In this document: piece by piece, positions 9,132-25,247 of the stretch | Layout: each line of letters begins with the position of its first letter | How positions within the stretch are numbered: the stretch's first letter is position 1 | Assembly (NCBI GenBank): GCA_028370155.1 | Contig: CP116670.1 | Span: 3,782,001 to 3,846,000, forward strand | Direction of reading: 5' to 3' | DNA: 64,000 nt | DNA from: Arthrobacter sp. OVS8 | Lineage (GTDB): Bacteria; Actinomycetota; Actinomycetes; Actinomycetales; Micrococcaceae | Notes under the pieces: generated by a model | What the model saw: only the letters and a program-made list of their open reading frames with translations | What the model was told of the DNA's origin: nothing | Database searches by the model: none | Translations under genes and position numbers: made by a program

Positions 9132-10239
9132 ATGGCAAACGACGTACGGATTGAACAGCTGTGGATCCCCGATTCGCTGGAGGGGAAGGACGCTGCAGAC
9201 TTCATCGCCGCCGTCGAAGTGGGCCGCAAGGTGCGCATGCAGACCTGGGGGAGCGATGACCTCGCCTACGCCCCGGAGGAAAAACTCCTGGAAATGGAGG
9301 ACCCGTACGAGCGCCAGGTCATCCTGGTGGCCAAGGTCGACGGCGAGATCGTCGGGACCGTTGACATCGCACTGCCGCTCGCGGACAACCTCGATCTGGC
9401 GGAGTTCGCCCTCGACATCCTGCCCGAGTTCCAGGGCCGGGGCGTGGGCCGGCAGCTGCTCGAGGCCGCGGAGCACTTCGCCCGGGACGAGGGCGGCACA
9501 CCATCCTCATCGATACGAACCATCCGAGTTCCTCGCTGGTAGACAACGCCGAGGGGCAGCTGGTCCCCGGCACCGGCCTCGGCTTCGTTCCGATGAACAG
9601 CCGCGAGGTGGAGTTCGCCCGCCACAGCGGCTACACCCTGCAGCACATCGAACAATTCAGTGCCTGCGCGCTTCCCTCGACAGCGCGCTGGTGGAGGAGC
9701 TGGAGACCGAGGCGGAGGAAGCCAACGGCGGCCGTTACCGGCTGCACCACTGGACGGACCGGTGTCCCGACGAGTGGCTTGAGGCGGTCGCCGCGCTGGA
9801 GAACAGCGCCGGCGAAGACGGCGTGCCCGGGGTTGATGACACGGCCATGGTGTTCGACGGCGGCATCCTCCGTGAGGCGGAGGACGTCGCCATCGCGCAG
9901 GGCCGCCGGACGGTGGTCACCGCCGTCGAACATCTCGCCAGCGGCCAGCTCGTCGGGTTGACCACCATCAGCGTCCTCGCGCTGCGCCCCGACGTCGTGT
10001 TCCAGGACGACACGATGGTCCTGCGGGAGCACCGCGGCAACAAGCTGGGCCTGCTGATCAAGGTCGCGAACATGGAGCGGCTCTCCGAGCAGTTCCCGGA
10101 CGCCCGGGTCCTCTATACCTGGAACGCCCCCGAGAACCGGTACCTGCTCAAGGTCAACCTGCAGCTCGGCTTCACCACCGCCGGGGTGACGGGGATCTGG
10201 CAGAAGGAACTCCCGAACTTCGGCCCGAGCAACAGCTGA
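9132..10239 (+). CDS. Second double-domain GNAT N-acetyltransferase (two frameshifts)
   Basis: Composite of about 369 residues, parallel to the preceding gene: the N-termini align (DSLEGKDAADFI against ESIDGPDAGDFL), as do the acetyl-CoA loop FQGRGVGRQLLEAAEHFA, the HHWTDRCPDEW segment and the C-terminal LREHRGNKLGLLIKVANMERL with NAPENRYLLKVNLQLGF. Single bases are missing near 9499 and 9660; both repairs restore homology. The ATG chosen (MANDVRIEQLW) matches the neighbour's N-terminus, though in-frame upstream starts exist. It probably arose by tandem duplication. The acetyl acceptor is unknown. Confidence 0.78.
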
Positions 10240-10260
10240 CCGGCCCGCCGCTCCGCCGAT

Positions 10261-10290
10261 TTGGACCGGGCGCCCCGTCTCGCGTAAGCT
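10261..10290 (+). promoter_or_regulatory. Candidate promoter for rplJ-rplL
   Basis: TTGGAC, an 18-bp spacer and TAAGCT form a good actinobacterial sigma-70-type promoter 22 bp after the acetyltransferase stop. It yields a leader of about 250 nt before rplJ. Confidence 0.6.
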
Positions 10291-10296
10291 GGGGGG

Positions 10297-10490
10297 ACCA
10301 AAGACCGTCGGTTGTTGGAAATCCACTCTCCCAAGCAAGGCTCACTTCTGCAGTCGCGCCGGGAGGGCCAGTGGATCTCCAGACGAAGGACCCTGAACAG
10401 AGGGCGGCCGGCGCAGGTGAACGAAGCAAAGCTCCGCAGTCATGGACTGCGTCGAGACAAGCCCCGTGCATCTGCGCGGGGCGTTTTTAG
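10297..10490 (+). promoter_or_regulatory. Candidate L10 leader with transcription attenuator
   Basis: Between the promoter and rplJ there is a long GC-rich leader ending in a textbook intrinsic terminator: GCCCCG (10461-10466), an 8-nt-plus loop region, CGGGGC (10477-10482) and then TTTTT. A terminator ahead of the operon it precedes suggests attenuation. L10(L12) autoregulatory leaders are known before rplJ in many bacteria. The L10-binding fold itself was not verified. Confidence 0.6.
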
Positions 10491-10549
10491 TTTTTAGCTC
10501 TTTTGAGCGGGGACCGGGAAACACCGGCACTATCCCCGGAAGGAGGGTT

Positions 10550-11146
10550 ATGGCAACGCCTAGCAAGGTTTCAGCAGTAGCTGAGATCACTAACGATTTC
10601 AAGGAATCGAACGCCGCTGTCCTGACCGAATACCGTGGGCTCACCGTTGCACAGCTCAAGCAGCTGCGTGTCTCGCTCGGCCAGGACACCAAGTTCTCGG
10701 TCGTCAAGAACACCCTGACCGCCATTGCAGCCAAGGAAGCTGGTGTCGAAGCATTCGACGGTCAGCTCGCCGGCCCCACTGCAATCGCGTTCATCAAGGG
10801 TGACGCAGTTGCCGCTGCCAAGAGCCTGACGGATTTTGCCAAGACCAACAAGCAGCTGGTTATCAAGACCGGTTACTTCGAGGGCAAGGCACTGAACGCC
10901 AGCGAAGTTGCTGCCCTGGCAGCACTCGAGTCCCGCGAGCTGCAGCTCGCCAAGGTTGCAGGCATCCTCAAGGCTCCTGCTGCCGCCGCTGCACGCATCA
11001 TCGACGCGCTGCGCCTCAAGCTTGAAGAAGAGAACGGTGCACCGGCCGAAGCCGAAGCGCCCGCCGCTGAAGAAGCCCCGGCCGACGCTCCCGCTGACGC
11101 AGCTGCTGAGGCTCCGGCCGACGCCGCAGCCCCCGAAGAGAACTAA
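10550..11146 (+). CDS. rplJ: 50S ribosomal protein L10
   Basis: 198 residues with an ATG after GGAGGG. The L10 core shows NDFKESNAAVLTEYRGLTV, LRVSLGQDTKFSVVKNTL and the helix that carries L7/L12 dimers. The last ~30 residues are an Ala/Glu/Pro-rich tail typical of actinobacterial ribosomal proteins. L10 anchors the L7/L12 stalk on 23S rRNA and, with L12, usually represses its own operon through the leader. rplL follows after 72 bp. Confidence 0.96.
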   Translation: MATPSKVSAVAEITNDFKESNAAVLTEYRGLTVAQLKQLRVSLGQDTKFSVVKNTLTAIAAKEAGVEAFDGQLAGPTAIAFIKGDAVAAAKSLTDFAKTNKQLVIKTGYFEGKALNASEVAALAALESRELQLAKVAGILKAPAAAAARIIDALRLKLEEENGAPAEAEAPAAEEAPADAPADAAAEAPADAAAPEEN

Positions 11147-11218
11147 CTCTCTAAACCAGACTCCGGTGTATAGCGAGCCCCGGGCCGCCGCGCACCACTA
11201 TAGGAAGGACGCCACACC

Positions 11219-11593
11219 ATGGCGAAGCTCACCAACGAAGAGCTCATTGAAGCTTTCAAGGAACTGACCATCATCGAGCTCTCTGAGTTCGTCAAGCTCT
11301 TCGAAGAGACCTTCGAAGTTACCGCTGCTGCTGTTGCAGTTGCTGGCCCCGCTGCCGGCGCTGCTGCAGAAGAAGAGGAGAAGACGGCATTCGACGTCGT
11401 CCTCGAAGCTGCTGGCGACAAGAAGATCGCAGTGATCAAGGAAGTTCGCGCAATCACTTCCCTGGGCCTCAAGGAAGCCAAGGACCTGGTTGACAGCGCT
11501 CCGAAGGCTGTTCTCGAAGGCGTCACCAAGGAAGCTGCCGAGAAGGCTGTTGCACAGCTCGAAGAAGCCGGCGCACGCGTTACCCTCAAGTAA
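11219..11593 (+). CDS. rplL: 50S ribosomal protein L7/L12
   Basis: 124 residues: the N-terminal dimerisation helices ([20 protein letters not shown]), the flexible Ala/Gly/Glu hinge and the C-terminal factor-binding domain ([20 protein letters not shown], then [14 protein letters not shown] and the end [11 protein letters not shown]). It forms the stalk that recruits EF-Tu, EF-G and IF-2. It shares the rplJ leader and ends before a strong hairpin. Confidence 0.98.
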   Translation: MAKLTNEELIEAFKELTIIELSEFVKLFEETFEVTAAAVAVAGPAAGAAAEEEEKTAFDVVLEAAGDKKIAVIKEVRAITSLGLKEAKDLVDSAPKAVLEGVTKEAAEKAVAQLEEAGARVTLK

Positions 11594-11642
11594 CTCGCCG
11601 CTTCTGGAACCGGCCGGGAACCTCGTGTTCCCGTGCTGCTCG

Positions 11643-11674
11643 GAAACCCCGTCCACTCCGGTGGGCGGGGTTTC
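11643..11674 (+). terminator. Terminator hairpin after rplL
   Basis: GAAACCCCG(T)CCAC and GTGGG(C)GGGGTTTC pair over about 14 bases around loop TCCG. There is no strong T-run, as is common in high-GC genomes. It is 50 bp after the rplL stop. Confidence 0.75.
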
Positions 11675-11715
11675 CTGCGTTCCAGGCGCATGCGGCACGC
11701 CGGTGCCGGCGTCCG

Positions 11716-11801
11716 CAAACAGCCACGACAATCCTCACAGTCACTTCGCGTCCGTCCCGGAGGGTGGGACGGACCGGAAGTGACCCCGCGTTGGCTGTTA
11801 A
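11716..11801. repeat. Degenerate copy of an intergenic palindrome
   Basis: The right end AGTGACCCCGCGTTG (11779-11793) is identical to the right arm of the palindrome after rpoC (21577-21591), and both continue into a CTGTT segment. An inner stem GTCCGTCCC/GGGACGGAC remains, while the left outer arm (AAACAGCC...AGTCACT) is decayed. It lies between the rplL terminator and the 3' end of the deacylase gene. Confidence 0.55.
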
Positions 11802-11855
11802 CCGACCCAGTTAACCCGGCCGGGTTAGATCGGACTGGCTGGATCGGTCGGCCGG

Positions 11856-12383
11856 TCAGTTCGGTTCGGAGATGTCCGCGACGACCGCATCGAGGGCGGC
11901 GGTCAGGGCATCGGCGTCCACGAAGGCGCTGTAGCCGTGTTCGCCGGCACCCATGGAAATCCGGCGGCCGGTGATGCTCCGGTCCGCGTACACAGGCCAG
12001 GCCACGGTGCTCCCCAGCGGGGTGATGGTGCCCCGCTCATAGCCCGTGGCATCCAGGGCGACGTCCGCCGTCGGCAGCGAGAGCTTGTTGACGCCGAGCA
12101 GCGCCCGGAGCTTGGGCCAGGAGATCTGCCGGTCGCCCGGGATGAGGGCGAACAGGAAGCTGCCGTCCTTGTGCTTGACCACCAGTGACTTCACGATGTC
12201 CCCGGGCTGGATTCCCAGGATCCGTGCCGCCTCCTCGAGGCTGTTCGCGGCCAGCCGTTCGACGAGCCGAACGCTGAGGCCCCGCGCGGCGGCGTCGGCC
12301 AGGAACCGCTCCCGGCCGACGGGTCCGCCGTCGTCCGCACTTCCACCGGCCCGGCCCTGTCCGGGCGCTGCGGGGTCCGTCAC
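11856..12383 (-). CDS. YbaK/EbsC-family aminoacyl-tRNA deacylase
   Basis: 175 residues from a GTG. The YbaK fold shows LEEAARILGIQPGDIVKSLV followed by VKHKDG (the conserved Lys of the editing pocket), ALIPGDRQISWPKLRALLG and TADVALDATGYERGTITPLG. Such freestanding proteins hydrolyse mischarged tRNAs, usually Cys- or Ala-tRNA(Pro), although exact specificity varies. It is 5 bp downstream of the thiolase stop and is probably co-transcribed with it. The first ~35 residues are poorly conserved, so a later start is possible. Confidence 0.85.
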   Translation of the reverse strand: MTDPAAPGQGRAGGSADDGGPVGRERFLADAAARGLSVRLVERLAANSLEEAARILGIQPGDIVKSLVVKHKDGSFLFALIPGDRQISWPKLRALLGVNKLSLPTADVALDATGYERGTITPLGSTVAWPVYADRSITGRRISMGAGEHGYSAFVDADALTAALDAVVADISEPN

Positions 12384-12388
12384 GGCGC

Positions 12389-13586
12389 TTAGTCGCGGTA
12401 CAGCAGGAGGGCTTCGCCCTGACCGCCGCCGCCGCACAGGGACACGGCGGCCTTGCCGGTGCCGCGGCGCTTCAGCTCGTGCGCGGCATGCAGGGCCAGC
12501 CGGGCGCCGGACGCACCGATGGGGTGGCCCAGAGCGATGGCGCCGCCGTGGAGGTTGCACTTCTCCAGCGGATAGTCGAGGTCCTTGAGCGACTGCACGG
12601 CGACGGAGCCGAAGGCCTCGTTGATCTCAATGAAGTCGAGGTCGGCGGCGGACCAGCCGGCCTTGTCCAGAGCGCTCTTGATCGCGTTGGAGGGCTGGGA
12701 GTGCAGCGAATTGTCCGGCCCTGCCACCTGCCCGGGCTTGCCGACGACGGCGAGGTACTCCAGGCCGTTGTCCTCGGCGAACCGCCGTGAGGAGAGCACC
12801 AGGGCGGAGGCGCCGTCGGACAGGGAGAGGAGTTGCCGGCGGTGATGGTGCCGTCCGTGACGAACGCTGCCCGCAGGCCGGCCAGGGAACCCGTGGTCGT
12901 GTCGGGCCGGATGCCTTCGTCCGCGGCCAGGATGATCGGGTCGCCCTTGCGCTGCTTGACGCTGATCGGGGAGATTTCGACGTCGAACACCCCGTCCTTG
13001 GCCGCCCGGGCGGCGCGCTGGTGGGACGCTGCGGCCACCTCGTCCTGGGAAGTGCGGTCGATCCCCAGCGTGAGGTTCCTGCTCTCGGTGGACAGTCCCA
13101 TGGACTGGCCGTCGAAGGCATCGGTCAGCCCGTCATGGGCTGCGGCGTCGAGGGCCTGGATGGAACCGTAGGTCCAGCCCTGCCGGGAGCCGGGCAGCAG
13201 GTGCGGTGCGCGGGTCATGGACTCCTGGCCGCCGGCCACCACCACCGTGGCGTCGCCGCTGCGGATCAGCCGGGCGGCGTCGATCACGGCGGTCAGACCG
13301 GACAGGCACACCTTGTTGATGGTCACGGTGGGGACGTTCCAGCCGATGCCGGCGCCGACGGCGCTCTGGCGGGCGGGGTTCTGACCGGCCCCGGCCTGCA
13401 GTACCTGGCCCATGATTACCGAGTCGACCTGCTCGGCTTTGATGCCGCTGGCGGCCAGGGCCGCCTTGATGGCGTGGGAGCCGAGCTGCACGGCGGTGAA
13501 GCTGGCGAGCTGCCCGTTCAGGCGGCCCTGGGGGTGCGGGCGGCGGCGAGGATGACAACATCATTGTCGTCTGCAGAGTTGCTCAT
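12389..13586 (-). CDS. Acetyl-CoA C-acetyltransferase (thiolase; two frameshifts)
   Basis: Composite of about 399 residues, the usual thiolase length. The nucleophilic Cys lies in INKVCLSGLTAVIDAARLIR. The second active-site loop NEAFGSVAVQSL and the C-terminal GGAIALGHPIGASGARL and SLCGGGGQGEALLL with the acid/base Cys are all present. The start is MSNSADDND at 13586. One base is missing in the C run near 13530 and one near 12835. It condenses or cleaves acetoacetyl-CoA in fatty-acid or polyester metabolism. No pathway neighbours are present to refine the role. Confidence 0.9.
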
Positions 13587-13731
13587 GGTTTTCTCTTCCG
13601 ATCTTGGACGATATACAGCAAGGTTATCGTGACCCCCGTCACGGAGCTATTTCAGCGCGGGTTGAGACCGCCGGTGCGGCGTCCGCGCGCCGCAACGGGC
13701 CTTAGATCGAATCCGGGGACCGGGCCGATGT

Positions 13732-13760
13732 TTGCAATCCCGGGCGAAGTGGGGTAGACA
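13732..13760 (+). promoter_or_regulatory. Candidate rpoBC promoter
   Basis: TTGCAA and TAGACA separated by exactly 17 bp. The -10 resembles the TAGACT boxes before tRNA-Trp, rpsL, tuf and secY. Confidence 0.5.
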
Positions 13761-13817
13761 AGTAGGTTGCTTTGCCGTATCGTAGATATTTGCGTCTTCC
13801 CTGTTTACCTTCAGCCT

Positions 13818-13828
13818 TCATATAGCGG
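13818..13828 (+). repeat. TCATATAGCGG motif, first rpoB copy
   Basis: An 11-mer found exactly at three recognised places in the window: twice before rpoB and once before rpoA. Its function is unknown. Confidence 0.5.
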
Positions 13829-13912
13829 TGGGCTTAGCCTGGCAGCTGCGCCATCAATGTGCCGTCAACAACGGCACCATCATGGTCAGCGCGGGTCCCG
13901 GGTCATATAGCG

Positions 13913-13923
13913 GAACCGGACTG
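13913..13923 (+). repeat. TCATATAGCGG motif, second rpoB copy
   Basis: Same 11-mer, 95 bp after the first and about 80 bp before the rpoB start. Flanking bases differ, so the 11-mer itself is the conserved part. Confidence 0.5.
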
Positions 13924-14001
13924 GTAGCGCTGCGGAGTCATTCTGCAGAGTGCATAACGGGGAGATCTGACAACGCCTGAAGGTCTGTGGAAGGATCCCT
14001 C

Positions 14002-17515
<3,514 letters not shown>

Positions 17516-17522
17516 CAGAGCG

Positions 17523-17552
17523 CCCGACGGCGGGTGGTTACCCGCCGTCGGG
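17523..17552 (+). other. Hairpin between rpoB and rpoC
   Basis: A perfect 12-bp stem (CCCGACGGCGGG with CCCGCCGTCGGG, loop TGGTTA) without a T-run begins 8 bp after the rpoB stop. It may be an RNA-processing or pausing structure, not a full terminator, since rpoC needs read-through. Confidence 0.55.
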
Positions 17553-17617
17553 ACTCTCGGCCCCTTCCCGTAACCCAAGACTTCAGAATTTAGAGAACAA
17601 GAGAGAACAGGGACCAT

Positions 17618-21517
<3,900 letters not shown>

Positions 21518-21521
21518 CCGG

Positions 21522-21598
21522 TAAACAGCAACGCGGGGTCACTAACGGCCCAATCCAAACCTTGGATTGGGCTCAAAGTGACCCCGCGTTGCTGTTTA
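21522..21598. terminator. Nested palindrome after rpoC (terminator or repeat element)
   Basis: Outer arms of 22 bp are perfectly complementary (TAAACAGCAACGCGGGGTCA plus CT, at 21522-21543, with 21577-21598). Inside them a second perfect 11-bp stem GCCCAATCCAA/TTGGATTGGGC (21548-21558 with 21562-21572) has a 3-nt loop. The right end is shared with the decayed copy after rplL. It may terminate rpoBC while being a spread intergenic element. Confidence 0.75.
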
Positions 21599-21960
21599 AG
21601 GCCGACGGCGGACAGGCCCGGTTCCGCGCCGATTAAGGGCTGGGACCCGTCCGTGTTAGACTTGAGACTAATTGTTATTGTGGCAGTGGATGAGTGCGCC
21701 GGTTTTAGTCAGACAGCTTAGAGCTGAAAGGCTGGACCAGGACGACGTTTCCGGTTTGCAGGGTTCTTGTGCAACGTATGCCACATTTTCGCATGCCTAG
21801 GGGCAATTCAGGATGGAAGTCCGTGGATCCCGGCGTGCGGTCCGACTATTAAGGCTTCGCCTCAGCTGCTCTGGAGAGAACTTCAAAGCTCGAGCGGCGG
21901 GGCGCAGCGACAAGAGAGCGGCTGCCAACGGCCGCTCCGGATAAAACGGAGAACACGAGA
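21599..21960 (+). promoter_or_regulatory. rpsL operon upstream region and leader
   Basis: No gene is seen. A candidate promoter at 21633-21662 (TTAAGG, 18-bp spacer, TAGACT) would give a leader of nearly 300 nt. The leader includes a GAGCGGC/GCCGCTC stem close to rpsL (about 21916-21937). Confidence 0.45.
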
Positions 21961-22335
21961 GTGCCTACGATTAACCAGCTGGTCCGCAAGGGCCGCACGC
22001 CTAAGGTCAAGAAGACCAAGGCTCCCGCGCTTAACGGCAGCCCGATGCGCCGCGGTGTTTGCACCCGCGTGTACACGACGACCCCGAAGAAGCCGAACTC
22101 GGCTCTGCGTAAGGTTGCACGTGTGCGCCTCAACGGCGGCGTTGAAGTCACCGCGTACATCCCCGGTGTAGGCCACAACCTGCAGGAGCACTCCATTGTG
22201 CTCGTCCGTGGCGGCCGCGTTAAGGACCTTCCGGGTGTCCGCTACAAGATCGTCCGTGGCGCCCTCGATACCCAGGGTGTCAAGAACCGTAAGCAGGCTC
22301 GTAGCCGCTACGGCGCAAAGATGGAGAAGAAGTAA
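21961..22335 (+). CDS. rpsL: 30S ribosomal protein S12
   Basis: 124 residues from a GTG. The N-terminus [12 protein letters not shown] and the loops [19 protein letters not shown] and [16 protein letters not shown] are universal S12 features. Lys43 and Lys88, the common streptomycin-resistance positions, are wild type. S12 sits at the decoding centre. rpsG starts one base after the stop. Confidence 0.98.
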   Translation: MPTINQLVRKGRTPKVKKTKAPALNGSPMRRGVCTRVYTTTPKKPNSALRKVARVRLNGGVEVTAYIPGVGHNLQEHSIVLVRGGRVKDLPGVRYKIVRGALDTQGVKNRKQARSRYGAKMEKK

Positions 22336-22336
22336 T

Positions 22337-22807
22337 ATGCCTCGCAAGGGTCCGGCCCCCAAGCGGCCGCTAGTTCTAGATCCCGTTTACGGCTCCCCGC
22401 TGGTCACCCAGCTGATCAACAAGGTGCTCGTTGACGGCAAGAAGTCCACCGCAGAGCGCATCGTTTACGGTGCACTCGAAGGTGCTCGCGCCAAGTCCGG
22501 CGGCGACCCCGTTGCAGCCCTCAAGAAGGCCATGGAGAACGTCAAGCCTTCCCTCGAGGTCCGCTCCCGTCGTGTCGGTGGCGCCACCTACCAGGTTCCG
22601 GTTGAGGTCAAGCCGGGTCGCTCCACCGCCCTCGCCCTGCGCTGGCTGGTTGGCTACTCGAAGGCCCGCCGCGAGAAGACCATGACCGAGCGCCTCCAGA
22701 ACGAAATTCTGGATGCCTCCAACGGTCTCGGTGCCGCTGTGAAGCGTCGCGAAGACACCCACAAGATGGCCGAGTCCAACAAGGCCTTCGCACACTACCG
22801 CTGGTAA
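22337..22807 (+). CDS. rpsG: 30S ribosomal protein S7
   Basis: 156 residues. The ATG is one base after the rpsL stop, indicating coupling. S7 features include [34 protein letters not shown] and the C-terminal [15 protein letters not shown]7 nucleates the 30S head and contacts the E site. It is followed by a perfect 12-bp hairpin before fusA. Confidence 0.98.
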   Translation: MPRKGPAPKRPLVLDPVYGSPLVTQLINKVLVDGKKSTAERIVYGALEGARAKSGGDPVAALKKAMENVKPSLEVRSRRVGGATYQVPVEVKPGRSTALALRWLVGYSKARREKTMTERLQNEILDASNGLGAAVKRREDTHKMAESNKAFAHYRW

Positions 22808-22818
22808 TACTTCCCGGA

Positions 22819-22846
22819 CGCCGCCGGCTCAACCGAGCCGGCGGCG
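22819..22846 (+). other. Hairpin between rpsG and fusA
   Basis: CGCCGCCGGCTC and GAGCCGGCGGCG form a perfect 12-bp stem with loop AACC, ending 30 bp before the fusA start. There is no T-run. It may modulate or process the polycistronic message. Confidence 0.6.
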
Positions 22847-22876
22847 AACGTGCAGTCCATCCGAAAGGGAGACACC

Positions 22877-24988
22877 GTGGCACAGGACGTGCTTACCGAC
22901 CTTAGCAAGGTCCGCAATATCGGCATCATGGCCCACATCGATGCCGGCAAGACCACTACTACCGAGCGCATCCTGTTCTACACGGGTGTGAACCACAAGA
23001 TCGGCGAAACGCACGACGGCGCTTCGACGACTGACTGGATGGAACAGGAAAAGGAACGCGGCATCACCATCACGTCTGCCGCCGTGACCTGCTTCTGGGA
23101 AAACAACCAGATCAACATCATTGACACCCCCGGCCACGTGGACTTCACGGTTGAGGTTGAGCGCTCCCTGCGCGTCCTCGACGGTGCAGTCGCCGTGTTC
23201 GACGGCAAGGAAGGCGTGGAGCCGCAGTCTGAGACTGTCTGGCGCCAGGCTGACAAGTACAACGTCCCGCGCATCTGCTTCGTCAACAAGATGGACAAGC
23301 TCGGCGCTGACTTCTACTTCACCGTCGACACCATCATCAGCCGCCTCGGTGCCAAGCCGCTCGTTATGCAGCTGCCGATCGGCGCCGAGAACGACTTCAT
23401 CGGCGTCGTCGACCTGCTCTACATGCGTGCCCTGGTCTGGCCCGGCGACTCCAAGGGTGACGTCACCATGGGTGCCAAGTACGAGATCCAGGAGATCCCG
23501 GCTGACCTCAAGGAGAAGGCTGAAGAGTACCGCGCAACGCTCGTTGAGACCGTTGCAGAGTCCTCCGAAGAGCTCATGGAGAAGTACCTCGAAGGCGAAG
23601 AAATCTCCGAGGACGAGCTCAAGGCCGGCATCCGCAAGATGACGATCAACTCCGAGCTCTACCCGGTCTTCTGTGGCTCCGCGTTCAAGAACCGCGGCGT
23701 CCAGCCGATGCTTGACGCCGTCGTGGACTACCTGCCGAACCCGCTCGACGTCCCCCGATGATCGGTCACGATCCTCGCGACGAAGAGAAGGAACTGACCC
23801 GCAAGCCGTCCTCCGAGGAGCCGTTCTCGGCCCTGGCGTTCAAGATTGCTGCTCACCCTTCTTCGGCCAGCTCACCTTCATCCGCGTGTACTCCGGTCAC
23901 GTGGAAGCAGGCGCCCAGGTGGTCAACTCCACCAAGGGCAAGAAGGAGCGCATCGGCAAGCTGTTCCAGATGCACGCCAACAAGGAAATGCCGGTTGACG
24001 GCGCTACCGCCGGCCACATCTATGCAGCGATCGGCCTGAAGGACACCACCACGGGCGACACCCTGTGCGACTCCAGCAACCAGATCGTCCTCGAGTCTAT
24101 GAGCTTCCCGGAGCCCGTGATCTCTGTTGCGATCGAGCCGAACACCAAGGGTGACCAGGAGAAGCTCTCCACGGCCATCCAGAAGCTCTCCGCTGAGGAC
24201 CCGACCTTCCAGGTCTCCCTCAACGAAGACACCGGTCAGACCATCATCGCCGGCATGGGCGAGCTCCACCTGGACATCCTGGTGGACCGCATGCGCCGCG
24301 AGTTCAAGGTCGAGGCAAACGTGGGCAAGCCCCAGGTTGCTTACCGCGAAACCATCAAGCGTGCTGTAGAGCGTCACGACTACACGCACAAGAAGCAGAC
24401 CGGTGGTTCGGGCCAGTTCGCAAAGATCCAGATCGCGATCGAGCCGCTGGACACGTCCGAAGGCGAGATGTACGAGTTCGAGAACAAGGTCACCGGTGGC
24501 CGCGTTCCGCGCGAATACATTCCGTCCGTTGACGCCGGTATCCAGGATGCACTGAACGACGGCGTCCTGGCCGGTTACCCGGTTGTCGGCATCAAGGCCA
24601 CGCTGATTGACGGCGCGTACCACGATGTTGACTCCTCGGAAATGGCGTTCAAGATCGCCGGCCGTATGGCTTTCAAGGAAGCCGCACGCAAGGCGAACCC
24701 TGTCCTGCTCGAACCGCTGATGGATGTCGAGGTCCGCACCCTGAGGAATACATGGGTGAAGTTATCGGTGACCTCAACTCCCGCCGTGGCCAGATGCAGT
24801 CCATGGAAGATGCCCAGGGCGTCAAGGTCATCCGTGCGCACGTTCCGCTGTCCGGCATGTTCGGCTACATCGGTGACCTGCGTTCCAAGACCCAGGGCCG
24901 CGCTGTGTACTCCATGACGTTCAACAGCTACGCCGAGGTCCCGAAGGCAGTCGCCGACGAGATCATCCAGAAGAACCGCGGCGAATAG
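22877..24988 (+). CDS. fusA: Elongation factor G (three frameshifts)
   Basis: Composite of about 704 residues from a GTG behind AAAGGGAG. GTPase motifs are [19 protein letters not shown] (P-loop), RGITITSA (switch I Thr), DTPGHVDFT and NKMDKLGAD. Domain IV/V features include [10 protein letters not shown] and [14 protein letters not shown]. Single bases are missing near 23755, 23861 and 24741; repair gives [26 protein letters not shown] and [22 protein letters not shown] drives translocation on the ribosome. Essentiality argues that the breaks are sequence errors. Confidence 0.96.
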
Positions 24989-25050
24989 TCCCCGCGACTC
25001 TCGCAGCTACAAACTCGGGTGCGTCTCTAACTATGGAGATTCACCTGGTG

Positions 25051-25104
25051 CAGATGGCCGGTCACCGGTCAGTCCCTTTCCGGTCAAGCCGGGCCGGCCA
25101 TCTG
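25051..25104 (+). terminator. Hairpin after fusA
   Basis: CAGATGGCCGG and CCGGCCATCTG pair perfectly over 11 bp around a 32-nt loop region with further CCGG pairs. It is 62 bp after fusA and before the tuf promoter, so partial termination is plausible. Confidence 0.55.
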
Positions 25105-25148
25105 CGCCGACAGACTCGTGGCACTAGTATTAGTTCCTGAATCTGCAA

Positions 25149-25178
25149 TTTCATCAAACCAAAGCCCCCAAGTAGACT
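25149..25178 (+). promoter_or_regulatory. Candidate tuf promoter
   Basis: TTTCAT, 18-bp spacer, TAGACT, 70 bp before the tuf start. The -10 matches those of the other translation-gene promoters in the window; the -35 is weak. Confidence 0.45.
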
Positions 25179-25247
25179 TACTGGAGTTTCTGCCGCGACA
25201 AGCGCGGTCGAAGGGTAAGTCATTTGAAAACGTTCTAGGAGGAACCT

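Larger units (their letters stand above)
13587..14001 (+). promoter_or_regulatory. rpoB upstream region and leader
   Basis: No gene is seen in these 415 bases. A candidate promoter lies at 13732-13760 (TTGCAA, 17-bp spacer, TAGACA), giving a leader of about 235 nt. Within the leader the 11-mer TCATATAGCGG occurs at 13818 and again at 13913; it recurs before rpoA. A short GCCGTCAACAACGGC stem lies near 13861. The thiolase promoter must also lie here on the other strand. Confidence 0.5.

Noticed and set aside
13987..14001. rpoB starting at GTG 13987
   Set aside because: The TTG at 14002 has AAGGA at normal spacing and gives the family N-terminus MVASSTSN.
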